Positions 1 to 14,544 of a stretch of 64,000 nt of DNA are shown piece by piece. Position numbers and translations under genes: made by a program. The stretch is from Morella rubra (taxonomy: Eukaryota; Streptophyta; Magnoliopsida; Fagales; Myricaceae), in contig RXIC02000112.1 in NCBI GenBank assembly GCA_003952965.2, positions 1-64,000 of the forward strand. The letters run 5' to 3'. Position 1 is the first letter of the stretch, and each line of letters opens with the position of its first letter. Under the pieces are notes generated by a model. That model was not told the DNA's origin and made no database searches. It was given only the letters and a program-made list of their open reading frames with translations.

Positions 1-736
1 AGAAATAAACACAATATATTGGTCTTAAATATTGTCCATATTATATTAGTCTTAAATATTGTCCATATTAATTATCAGACAATGTAAACTCCATATACTG
101 CATCTCTCTCTAAATTGAACCATTCAATTCGGACAATAAAATTGGAGGGGATATATCTAGAGAAAATATTATTAACTCGTAATATTTACGTGATAGCTTC
201 TATGCTACGTGGATTATTAGACAAGTAAACCAACTAGTAGTATAGGAGGGATGAGACATAGTTCTAACTTTGTTTTAGAATCGAAGGGTTTGTGTGCTTT
301 TCTGAGATATACTAGAAACTAAATACGGCTATGAGTTCAGCAAAAGTTACAAGAAATGGGCAACTTTACAACCTCTGTAGACGCTTCTATTATGGTTGTT
401 TGCTGTTGCTTTTTGCTTGAGAGCTATGCCTCATTATTTGGAAGGACTGTTGCACATGATAATTGTTGGGAAGATAATCTGCTCTTGGACAAACGATTCG
501 GTACCGTTGCTAATGACAAGACGTGTACCTCGCATGGCATGTTTCCAAAACGTCACATTCCTTGCGCTGCTCCTCTGGCACATGCTGCACATAAAGATCT
601 GAATTTATTTACAACTTGTGCCTGGAATAATAATTGCTCCCCTGAGCTCATGAAAATGGGACTGATCTGTTTTCTATCGTAATTACCACGAAGTAAAATT
701 CTTCTCTAACTCTTGGGTTTCAAATGGGATGTGCAG
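1..736. other. Probable intron upstream of receptor-kinase exon
   Basis: No kinase or LRR coding sequence is visible here although the gene must continue upstream. The stretch ends in a usable acceptor (TGTGCAG at 730-736) placed exactly where the family has its kinase-domain intron. An open frame at 356-682 encodes nothing I recognise. It is therefore read as the 3' part of an intron of at least 736 bp, possibly enlarged by a mobile-element fragment. Confidence 0.5.
20..75. repeat. Short tandem repeat in LRR-kinase intron
   Basis: A 22-nt string starting GTCTTAAATATTG occurs at 22-43 and again at 49-70, giving a 27-bp period with two copies. It lies in AT-rich sequence upstream of the receptor-kinase exon, probably inside its intron. 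No function is visible. Confidence 0.6.
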
Positions 737-1236
737 AATATGGTTGCATGTTGAAGATCACTGAAAAGAGCGATGTATTCAGTTTCGGGGTGGTTCTGCT
801 TGAGATCATAGCTGGGAAAAAACCAGTGGACCCTTCGTTTCCTGATGGACAACATGTTATTCAATGGGTCCGAGAGCACCTGAAGAGCAAGAAGGACCCA
901 GTAGAGATCCTGGATCCCAAGCTTCAAGGCCATCCAGACACTCAAATACAAGAAATGCTCCAGGCGTTGGGAATTTCCCTTCTCTGTACAAGCAATCGTG
1001 CGGAAGATCGCCCCACAATGAAAGATGTAGCAGCATTGTTGAGAGAAATTCAACATGAGCCTGCTGTGGGAAGCGAGGCCCACAAGCCGACCAGCAACTC
1101 CTTGAAAAAGATGGAAACCCCGTCGTTTTCATCATCGTCGGTAACCCCTGCTCAATTGCTTCTCCTCCGAGGCTCTTCTCAGTGTTCGTTGGCTTACTCA
1201 GATTCCTCAGCTGGTTATTTGTCAGAAAACCAATAA
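737..1236 (+). CDS. LRR receptor-like kinase, last exon (RGI/RGFR-like)
   Basis: This is the 3' exon of a leucine-rich-repeat receptor kinase of subfamily XI, most like the RGF1-INSENSITIVE (RGFR) root-meristem peptide receptors such as Arabidopsis At4g26540. The reading frame enters at the APE motif (EYGCMLKITEKSDV) and covers kinase subdomains VIII-XI. It includes the SFGVVLLEIIAGKKPVD stretch, the QHVIQWVREHLKSKKDP segment and the subdomain XI arginine in EDRPTM. A Ser-rich tail of about 50 residues ends at TAA. The extracellular LRRs, transmembrane segment and N-lobe lie outside the window. The exon starts in phase 1 after TGTGCAG, the usual intron position of this subfamily. No frameshift is seen. 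Which RGI paralog it is cannot be decided from the tail alone. Confidence 0.85.
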
Positions 1237-2219
1237 TCGCTTGACGTTACGTAGCAAGGGAAATTATGATTCCAAATAGATATATTCATTTGTAGGAGTA
1301 GGTGTAATATGGGAATTGTAAAGAGTTTTAAAGAGGGGGTTTGCATAAATTTGGAAACCAGATTGAGCAAAATGAGTGTACAGCATTGGAAATTGTTTTT
1401 CCTAGTAACTTGGGATACCATCTCAAATTCCCCATTTGTTTTCGATAAGTATCTTTTGCAATTTTTTAATCTTTTATAATTTTTTATTCAAATTATATAA
1501 TGTAATTTGAAAATAAATATATACAATAAATAGTTTCTATTATAAAAAATGTAGTGTTTGAAACTTCATATAAATAATACTAAATATTATAAAATTTATC
1601 TCTTTCTCTAAATTATACCATATAATTTAAATAGTAACTAACGATAACGATAATTCTTATTTTCACAGCTAAAACGAACGCCATTTTTTTTTTTCTATAA
1701 TAGCAACGGGATGATACGACATGAGAGAAAGACAGGAGGGAAATTAAAAAGGAGGAAACACTATAAAGCGTTGCTTTAGTGTGAAGTCATTTTCCATCGT
1801 GTCTGCTAAAAAGGAGAGAAGAGGACGCCTGGACGAGTTGATGGATGTGTGTGAACGCGTTGTTGTAATTGAAAGGAGGAATAAATCGTTTTAAATACTC
1901 ATCTCTCTTTATCCCTCTCTTTACCTTCTCGAGAATGTATGGGATAAGAGCTGGGCGATGTGTGGTTGTGGGGAAATGTGGGCAATGATTGGGCGTGTGA
2001 ACCCCTCAATCTCATCTCCCTTGACAATTGTTGATTTAAGGATAAGAAAGAAGCTTCCTTGATCTAATAGATCTATACAGGCCCCCCACCACGTCACGTG
2101 GAAGAGAACCATAACCATACAAACATTCCAATTCCCATTTCAAGAGGCCCTTTAAAGAAGAAGAAAAAAATGCTAATTCAGGGTGCAAATCCAATTGGGA
2201 AACAAACCAAAAAAATAAT
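1237..2219. other. Intergenic, 3' of receptor kinase
   Basis: AT-rich spacer holding the probable 3' UTR of the kinase. From 1700 to 2110 the sequence is GC-richer, with a CACGTCACGTGG motif at 2091-2102 (G-box/ABRE core at 2095-2100). No coding exon is recognised; short frames at 1921-2118 and 2098-2289 look random. The copia element is inserted directly after it. Confidence 0.6.
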
Positions 2220-2863
2220 TGTTAGTGTCTTTTTGTATTGGCAAATTTTCGTGTCAAAATTGTCCCTATTGAGTTGTAATTTATTATGATTGTTTCGTTA
2301 AAATGTTCAAGAGATTAAAGAAGTTTCTCAAGTGACATCTAATGGTTTTAATAAAACTCTACTTATCAAGCGACATCCAACGGTTGTAAAAAAACTCTAC
2401 CTTTCAGAACCTTATATATAGAAAAACTTAAGGGTTCTCTCATGAGTCTTATTGAGACCTCCATTGAGTATACTTGTGCATGCCACACGAAGTGGATCTA
2501 AACAGGGAGGTTTAGATTATTACATCAGGGTTGTCAGAGTCAAGCAACTGGGGTTGCCCGTATCTGAATCACTGTTGTAAGGTTTTCTTCTTAGTGGATT
2601 CTAGGTGGCTGCTAGCCCGGAGTGGTTTTTCATTTGAATGGTATTTCAAAGTTTTTCTACTTCGTCACCAAATCCTTGTCTCTTTGTGTGATTGAAGTTT
2701 GTTTTAATTTTCCGTTGCTTATTTGTTGATTGAGTTGATTATTATGAATATCTAGGTTGAACAATTTTAAAACATGTTTTAAAATTGTTATTGATTTGTT
2801 AATTAGAGGAAAATACGTATTCACCCCCTCTAAGTATTATTAAGGTCTAAACCGGATTTTTCA
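2220..2863 (+). repeat. 5' LTR of copia element
   Basis: Starts TGTTAGTGTC and ends GGATTTTTCA, followed after one base by the PBS. Compared with the 3' LTR it lacks about 157 bp in the middle (the part matching roughly 6832-6995), so it carries a deletion. A TATATATAG promoter-like string lies at about 2412-2420. Confidence 0.9.
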
Positions 2864-3000
2864 ATTGGTATCGAAGCCTAAACTCAATCCTGACCCTTAG
2901 TCTAGATGGACAAAAGTCAGTCATTGTCCGTGCCTTCATATTTTGATGGAAACAATTATGCTTGTTGGAAAGTTCGCATGAAAACTTTTTCGAAATCACT
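2815..3000 (+). repeat. Inverted repeat, left arm (LTR end + PBS + gag start)
   Basis: These 186 bp are found again as the reverse complement at 4563-4748 with no mismatch that I could see over the parts compared base by base. The arm covers the last 49 bp of the 5' LTR, the PBS and the first 95 bp of gag. Confidence 0.9.
2865..2877 (+). promoter_or_regulatory. Primer-binding site (initiator tRNA-Met type)
   Basis: TTGGTATCGAAGC resembles the usual copia PBS TGGTATCAGAGC that pairs with the 3' end of initiator tRNA-Met. It is slightly changed and sits one base after the 5' LTR. Confidence 0.75.
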
Positions 3001-4562
3001 TGATGAATGTGTCTGGAGATATTGTGTTACAGGGTGGTCTGCACCTATATCTGAGGTTGAAGGTGTTAAAACACCTAAAGATATTAGCACCTTGACTATC
3101 AATGAGATCAGTGAATGTAATTAGAATAGCAAAGATTTACATTTTATTTTTATGGTTGTTTCTGCTAATGAATTTAAACTAATTTATGTTTGAAACTTCT
3201 AAGGAAGCTTGAGAGATTTTAGAAACTACTCATGAAAGAACCAAGACCGTTAAAAACTCGAAGTTTCAGATGACCACAAAGTTTGAAAAAATTAGAATGA
3301 AAGAAGATGAGATGTTTGATGAGTTCTATGCAAAGCTAAATGACATAGTTAACTCGAGCTACAACCTGGGAGAGAGGATACTAGAAAGTAGAGTTGTAAG
3401 AAAAGTTATGAGATCTCTTCCTGAGAGATTCAGACCCAAAGTTACAGCAATTGAGAAAAGTAATGACCTGAACACGATGAAGATTGAAAAACTAATTGGA
3501 TCTCTGTAAACCTATGAACAGACATTGCCTCAGCCTAAGAAGAACAAGTCTATTGCCTTGAGATCTAGTAAATAAGAAGTCTGTTCTGAGTCAGATGAAT
3601 CTCTAGATGATGAGAACTTCAGTGCTCTAGTAAAAAAATTTAAAAGTTTTTGAGATTAAAGGATGAACAAAGAAGATTTAATAAAGGTGCTGAAAAGAGT
3701 CATGGTAGCTCCAGTGGATTCAAAAAGGAGGAGAGAGATAAGTCAATTGCTAATGAGTCCAAGAATAAAAAATTGACTTGTTTTGAGTGTCAAGAATTTG
3801 GTCATGTCAAATCAGAGTGCCCAACATATCTTAAGTTGAAAGGAAAAGCTATGAATGCTTCACTAAGTGACGACAAAATTCCAACAGTGATGAAGAAGAA
3901 TAGGTAAATTTTATGGCTTTTATATCTAGTACTGATGATTGTGATTTGCAGGACATTAACTTTGAAACGAAGACATTTAAAGATGAATCTAATACTAAAG
4001 AAAACTTGCAAGAAGTGTATAACAAACTTTTTAGGAAAAGCCTAAAACTGTACAAGGTAAATAAAATGACCTTAGAGAAACTTCATGAGACTCAACTTGA
4101 AAGGGATAACCTCACTACCACGCTTTAAGAATACATCAAGTTGTTTGATGACTTGAAACTGAAGAACTTGGCCCTTGAAGCTGAAGTCAAAAACTTAGAG
4201 TGCAAACTAGAGAAATCTAATGCTTAACTTCAGCAATTCTCTAGTGGGTCTAAAAAGGTTGACCACATGTTAAGCCTGGGAGCAACACCTGAAAATATAA
4301 AAGGTTTGGGATACAACGAGTAGAGTGGTGTATCAACTTCAAATATTGTCTTCGTTCCGGCGTCATTGCCAGTCAAACAAGCATAAGTTAAAGCTCCTCA
4401 GACAAAGGTGAGTGAAGGTAAAAAGACTAACTCTCTGTCCATGAATACTCATTCTCATATTGTTCCACCTAAAACACACACTTCACATCGGTTTGTTCCT
4501 ACTTGTCATTTTTGTGGAAAAATAGGTCACATCAGACTAATTGTTTTAAATTGGAAGCCAAG
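2906..4562 (+). pseudogene. Broken copia gag
   Basis: Starts at an ATG 42 bp after the 5' LTR. The first frame (2906-3124) has the YFDGNNYACWKVRMK motif of DUF4219/UBN2 gag proteins. It is closed by a stop and continues in other frames: 3270-3509 (capsid-like helices with SLPERFRPKVTAIE), then a CCHC zinc knuckle (CFECQEFGHVKSEC, around 3780-3825), a charged coiled-coil-like stretch (3913-4210), and a second partial knuckle (CHFCGKIGHIR, around 4505). Several stops and frameshifts prevent expression as one protein. The reading ends where the inverted repeat begins at 4563. Confidence 0.85.
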
Positions 4563-4748
4563 AGTGATTTCGAAAAAGTTTTCATGCGAACTTTCCAACA
4601 AGCATAATTGTTTCCATCAAAATATGAAGGCACGGACAATGACTGACTTTTGTCCATCTAGACTAAGGGTCAGGATTGAGTTTAGGCTTCGATACCAATT
4701 GAAAAATCCGGTTTAGACCTTAATAATACTTAGAGGGGGTGAATACGT
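4563..4748 (-). repeat. Inverted repeat, right arm
   Basis: Reverse complement of 2815-3000. It begins inside the second gag zinc-knuckle region and ends at GAATACGT, after which the sequence becomes unrelated. Because it carries an antisense PBS and LTR end inside the element, it looks like the product of self-integration or a fold-back rearrangement. Confidence 0.9.
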
Positions 4749-6570
4749 CAGCCATTTCTATTATATCTAGCACTAGATGATTGATATTTTGAGCAGAAAT
4801 TTTAAATCACTTTGAAACCAGACAACAATATTGAATCAGCTTTGGAATGAATTTAGCTAAGGAAGCTTGTCTACTCATTTAGCCCACACTATGCAAAGAA
4901 ATGACATAGTTAAAGCTACAACCTTACTCTCTAGAGATTCATTACATTGCCTTTTGTCAAACCCAGACATTTCTAATCTAATTAGCTTAGATGAATCTGA
5001 CTTCATTACTTTTTTGAGATCTGATCATGAGCTTTTCACTTGCCCCTTGTCTTTTTGAGATATGTATCTGTTTATGAATGCTTCAAATGTTCCATGATGC
5101 CTAGTACTGATCACGATTTATTCTGTTGCCTTTTCCTTGTACACCTTATTCATGATTTTGGAGTCTCTACTAAGCTCACTAGTGCCACATAATTATCATT
5201 GAACTTCAAATATGTCTTCGTTCTCATTGCCAGTTTAAAGCTCTCAGAGGCTATAAAACTCATGATTTCCACCTTGGTTGTTCTTTGTGGAATCCCCTAG
5301 TATGCTCACTGCATTCCCACTTTCACTGCATGAACACTATTAGTTCCTTTGACTTTTGCAGCTTTCGGTTCATCTTAGGAGTTCATCTCCTCAGCACATT
5401 CATTGACATACTTGAGATTTTCAGCATTTTTACATACTTTTTCAATTTATGATTATAATATGATTTGATTCATGCCTATTGTCTCTTTTTGGTATTAGCT
5501 ACATGATTTTCAAATGAATACCAATCACAAATTACTTAATAAATGAGTTTTGGGTCTGCAGAATCATGTTCATCATAAGAGGTACCTTATTCATTAAGAG
5601 TCAAAGGCTCCAAAAGCAACTAGAAAATAAGAGAAATCAAAAGCAAAAGCAAAAAATGCAAAATATTTAGGGGAGAAAAACAAGCAACAAAGTTGCATAC
5701 TCAGTCCTAATGGCATTGGGTTTGACTTTTATTGGTGTGATATGTCTCTTTTCACTCATGGTTTCATTTGGCTAGCTTTACCTCCCTCACAAAATTAAGG
5801 TCTTAAGCCTCTCTTATTGTGTTTCGTATTTCACACACGTATGCAGTTCACATTTTTTAATTATTGATGTTAAAACCATTTAGAGACGTGTGGCATACAA
5901 TTAATGAATATTATTTTCCATGATCATACAATGAGCTTGTATTGATTTTCTATGCTCCTGGGAATTTTGGTTGTCTCTTAGTTTCATGAATTTTGTGCTA
6001 ATTTTTGGCATTTGATCATTTGCTCTTTTCATAATTTTTCTTATCTCATTATCAAATTGCGTGTTGTCTTTCTTATTCGCCTGTTCCTTTGTGCATTAGT
6101 GTCAGTCTTGGTTGATTGTGCTTTGGTTATACCTTTATTTTATTTTATTTTTGATATGCAATTCTTATGTCGGTTTATTCTCACTTTCATGTTTGCATGC
6201 ATTTTATTTCATCAATGGGCAATTGCATTTTGCTTCCCTTTGTCCATTCGTGACAAAAAGGGGAGAAGATTTGTAATAAATAATTGGTTGAGGGGGAGAA
6301 TAGATTAAGGGAGAGCAATTATTTTTTTTTATTGTAGTTCATTTGCTATTGGCCTGACTTCAGTTCTATATAATTGTTTATTTTCTATGCTTTCACTTGG
6401 TCTTTGAGATTTTTTTTCAGGTAACAGATTCAAAGACTCTTGAACACGTCTTTTAGGTCATAGGGTTGATATTCATGTTAATAGATCTTTGCTTTGGTGA
6501 TTGGCAAAGATCTATGTTTTGTTTACTCTATATATGTGGGTTTTGTCACGGAATTGCCAAAGGGAGAGTT
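4749..6570 (+). other. Copia internal 3' region without pol
   Basis: About 1.8 kb between the inverted repeat and the 3' LTR. I find no integrase, reverse transcriptase or RNase H motifs in any frame. Purine-rich strings such as CAAAAAGGGGAGAAG (about 6256-6270) resemble the 3' non-coding part of Sirevirus elements. The open frame at 6012-6308 is Phe/Leu-rich and matches nothing I recognise. Confidence 0.6.
6559..6568 (+). promoter_or_regulatory. Polypurine tract
   Basis: AAAGGGAGAG lies two bases before the 3' LTR and is the expected plus-strand primer site of the element. Confidence 0.75.
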
Positions 6571-7371
6571 TGTTAGTGTATTTTTGTATTAGCAAATTTT
6601 CGTGTCAAAATATATCCCTATTGAGTTATAATTTGTTAGGGTTGTTTCATTGAAGTGTTCAAGAGATTAAAGAAGATTCTCAAGCGACATCTAATGGTTT
6701 TAATAAAACCCTATTTATCAAGCGACATCTAACAGTTGTAAAAAAAACCTACCTTTCAGAGCCCTATATATGGAAAACTTAAGGGTTCTCTCATGAGTCT
6801 CATTAAGGCCTCCATTGAGCATATTTGTACCTTTTCCTTGAGAGAAAAACCGAGAAGATTTGTACTTCGATATTGATGAGTTTTTCTCTATTCTTCCTCA
6901 AATATCTTTGTAACCTTCATGGTGTTTGAAGGCATGCTAAGAACAAGGTTTGTTCGTGAAGAATCCATAAGAAGATCCTCAAAGGTCTGAGGGGAATGCC
7001 GCACGGAGTGGGTCTAAGTAGGGAGGCTTAGATTATTACATTAGGGTTGTCAGAGTCAAGCAACTGGGGTTGCCTGTGTCTGAATTACTGTTTGTAAGGT
7101 TTTTTTCTTACTGGATTCTAGGTGACTACTAGTCCGGAGTGGTTTTTCCTTTAAATGGTATTTCAAAAGTTTTCCACTTCATCACTAAATCCTTGTCTCT
7201 TTATGTGATTCAAGTTTGTTTTAATTTTCCGTTGTTTATTTGATTGAGTTGATTTATGAATATCTAGGCTAATCAATTTTAGAACATGTTTTAAATTGTT
7301 ATTGATTTTAATTAGAGAGAAAACACGTATTCACCCTTCTAAGTGTTATTAGGTCTAAACCGGATTTTATA
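6571..7371 (+). repeat. 3' LTR of copia element
   Basis: Starts TGTTAGTGTA, matching the 5' LTR start, and ends GGATTTTATA, where the canonical CA end is mutated. It is longer than the 5' LTR because it keeps a central segment of about 157 bp. ATAAT follows at 7372-7376. Confidence 0.9.
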
Positions 7372-7376
7372 ATAAT

Positions 7377-8632
7377 AATTAGGGGCCAATAGTAATTTGT
7401 CATAAAGTTATAAGATATGATATTATATCAGCAATTATTTTGTTGTGGTCTATAGATAGCAGTTATATGAAAAGTTTAAGAAATTTCGTGTGTTGAATTT
7501 GGTGTATCGAAGATATTAATATTATGATTAGTTGATTAAACTTATTAATTTCTTATAATTAAAAAAACTTATTAATTCCTAATATTGTATGCAGCAAAGT
7601 GATGAGTGAGAGAGAAAAAGGTGCATCTTCTTCAAGATCTCTGTTTGGGTCACGTGACGCACACGCATGTTAGCTGCAAAGGACAGACTCTTGCTACTTA
7701 AATGGACCCAACATGTGAGATCTGATTAGATCCACTGCTGGGTGCTAAAATATAGAAGCAAGGTCGGGAAATTTTTTGGTTATAATATATTACCCATAAT
7801 AAAAAGTAGATCAAAGAATCCCAACGTCCATCATGGGTCCGTCACGTGCATGCATGGAATGTCACGTGACTCCATGAATATGCATATTGCCACAGTTCCA
7901 ACATTTTCAGCCTACAGCTGCACCATATAGGAGTAGGACCCTCTACTTAATTTAGCAACGTTAGGGTTGAATTTGTAAACATCACGCATCTTTTTAGAGG
8001 GCCTTTCAGAGACGAAGCCAGTATTAGACATTAATGGTAGGACCAAAATGCCAACAAATAAAAAAAGTATAAAATATTTTTTTTGCTTTTCCACCATCGA
8101 CAGTTCGACACTAAGCAGTCTACCGACTCAACTTGTGGGACTGCGTTTTACTGGGGACACTTAAGCAGCATGCCTTGATTATTGTGGGACTTCAGTAGAC
8201 CTACTACGACTATGGAATTAAGGTATTGGCTTTGGACTGTAATTTCACTAGTTTTTTTTTTTTTTTTTTTTTTAGAAAAAGCCCAATGAGCAAATTTTGG
8301 GAAAGATCTCTCTCGCGGGTCTTTGTCAGGATCAAATGTTTGTCTTCTTAGAGGATGAGCTTGATCCTGAAAAGAAAATGCCTCTAAATTTTCAAAATCG
8401 AAGGATTTGATGACTGCCATTCGTTGCGTTTGAAGATTTTTAAGAGATTAAAGACTGAAACACAATTCATGAGGCCAAAGTTTGTAATCACTAATATTAG
8501 CATTATTTCTTGGTGAAACTAGAAAGAGAGATGGAAACAGTAAAGATAAGGATTACAAGTATTCCTTGGTGAAACTAAACCTATGACATCTTGATATCAT
8601 GTCCATTCTGCGGATGTAACAAAGTACCTAGT
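7377..8632. other. Intergenic between copia and CDC48 3' end
   Basis: AT-rich spacer with a cluster of CACGTG and RY motifs at 7650-7869 (separate entry) and a run of about 20 T at 8252-8273. No exon recognised. The frames at 7742-7930 and 8148-8420 are short and unsupported. The last part is probably the CDC48 3' UTR. Confidence 0.6.
7650..7869. promoter_or_regulatory. Cluster of G-box/ABRE and RY motifs
   Basis: TCACGTGA occurs at 7650-7657 and 7862-7869 and TCACGTGC at 7842-7849. The last runs into CATGCATG (about 7849-7856), the RY/Sph core bound by B3 factors such as ABI3 and FUS3. RY next to ABRE/G-box is typical of seed promoters. No gene start is recognised on either side; the neighbouring genes converge here. 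Function is inferred from motifs only. Confidence 0.4.
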
Positions 8633-13477
<4,845 letters not shown>

Positions 13478-14544
13478 GGTTTCTCGCTCTCGTTCTATGA
13501 GCTTTGCTTCGTCTAGTGCTAATTTTGGAGAATTCACAGGTAAGTAAAAAGTTCTTCTAGGCCGAGATAGAAGTAAAGAAGGGATATTTGTTTGGATATT
13601 TATCGAAATAGACGATGCAGTACCAGCACGTAGCAGGTGAAGGGCGTCTTGGCGGTTCGGTTTACCGGGTACCGGGTACTGTAAGTGCCGTACTCAGAGC
13701 CATCTCCAATGAGTTGTTTCCACGTGTAGATGACGACTAGAACGTTGCCACGCGAGCGGCCTAGTCGGTTATAGGCTTATAGCTGTATTCTCTCTTGATT
13801 ATTTCTACTGTCTGAAAACGGTATGTCGTCGACTTGCTGATAAAGCCAACCTTAATTCGTCTTGGGAAATTTTTGGTATTGGCGTACACAGATTTTCCAT
13901 TAATTTTTAAATCATCTTACAAAATTTTTTACCGGTTAAATATATTTTACATCTTATATTTATATTTATATTTTTTTTATAAAATTTAATTTTAAATATT
14001 TTATACTTTCTTAAATTTTAATTAAAAATAATTTTTTAACTTTAAAATTATAATTTTCTTCATAAACTTTTTATTTTGCAGGGATCATTTTATAAATATA
14101 AAATGAATATAATAAAAATAATAAATAAGAATATAAAATATAAATTATGATATATTTTTTTTTACGGTAGGACAAATCAAAATTTTAATTTTTAAAATTT
14201 TATCATCGTTACAATTCTTTTTTTTTTTTATATTTTTTTTATAAATTTCTTTTTACTTTTTTACATAATTTTTTTATTTCTTTTACTAATTTTTTTTTTT
14301 ACTCTCCAATCTTTTACCGAATTTTAAAATTTTACCCTAAAATTTTACTAAAATACTGCAAACATGCCTTTAGACTGTGGGGGCGGCAGTCAGCCCGGCC
14401 CAGTGCGAGAAATGGTGCCATTGAAACGGAGTACAGCAATTCGCGTGATAGAACTGGCTCGAAGGTTTTCTTGAAGCTGTTTTTCTAAACATCTCACAGA
14501 ATTTGCAAATTAATTCAATTTTAATTTGAAGCTTAGCCCAAAAA
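13478..14544. promoter_or_regulatory. Shared promoter region of CDC48 and JmjC gene
   Basis: The two start codons diverge with 1067 bp between them. A G-box (CACGTG, 13721-13726) lies in the CDC48-proximal, GC-richer part. The part from about 13880 to 14345 is very AT-rich with long T runs. No TATA box can be assigned with confidence. Bidirectional regulation is possible but not shown. Confidence 0.45.

Larger units (their letters stand above)
2220..7371 (+). mobile_element. Copia LTR retrotransposon, Sirevirus-like, pol lost
   Basis: A complete element framed by two LTRs and a perfect 5-bp target duplication ATAAT (2215-2219 and 7372-7376). LTRs are 2220-2863 and 6571-7371. A primer-binding site lies just inside the 5' LTR and a purine tract just before the 3' LTR. 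The interior holds a broken gag (DUF4219/UBN2 type, CCHC knuckles) but no recognisable protease, integrase, reverse transcriptase or RNase H. A 186-bp inverted copy of its own LTR end, PBS and gag start interrupts gag at 4563. The LTRs differ by scattered substitutions and a large indel, so the insertion is not recent. It is non-autonomous now. Sirevirus assignment rests on the gag type and the purine-rich 3' region. Confidence 0.9.

Noticed and set aside
356-682. 108-aa frame before the receptor-kinase exon
   Set aside because: No kinase or LRR motifs and no family recognised; it sits in what reads as an intron.
13880-14345. AT-rich block in the CDC48/JMJ20 promoter as a MITE
   Set aside because: No matching inverted termini or target duplication could be found.
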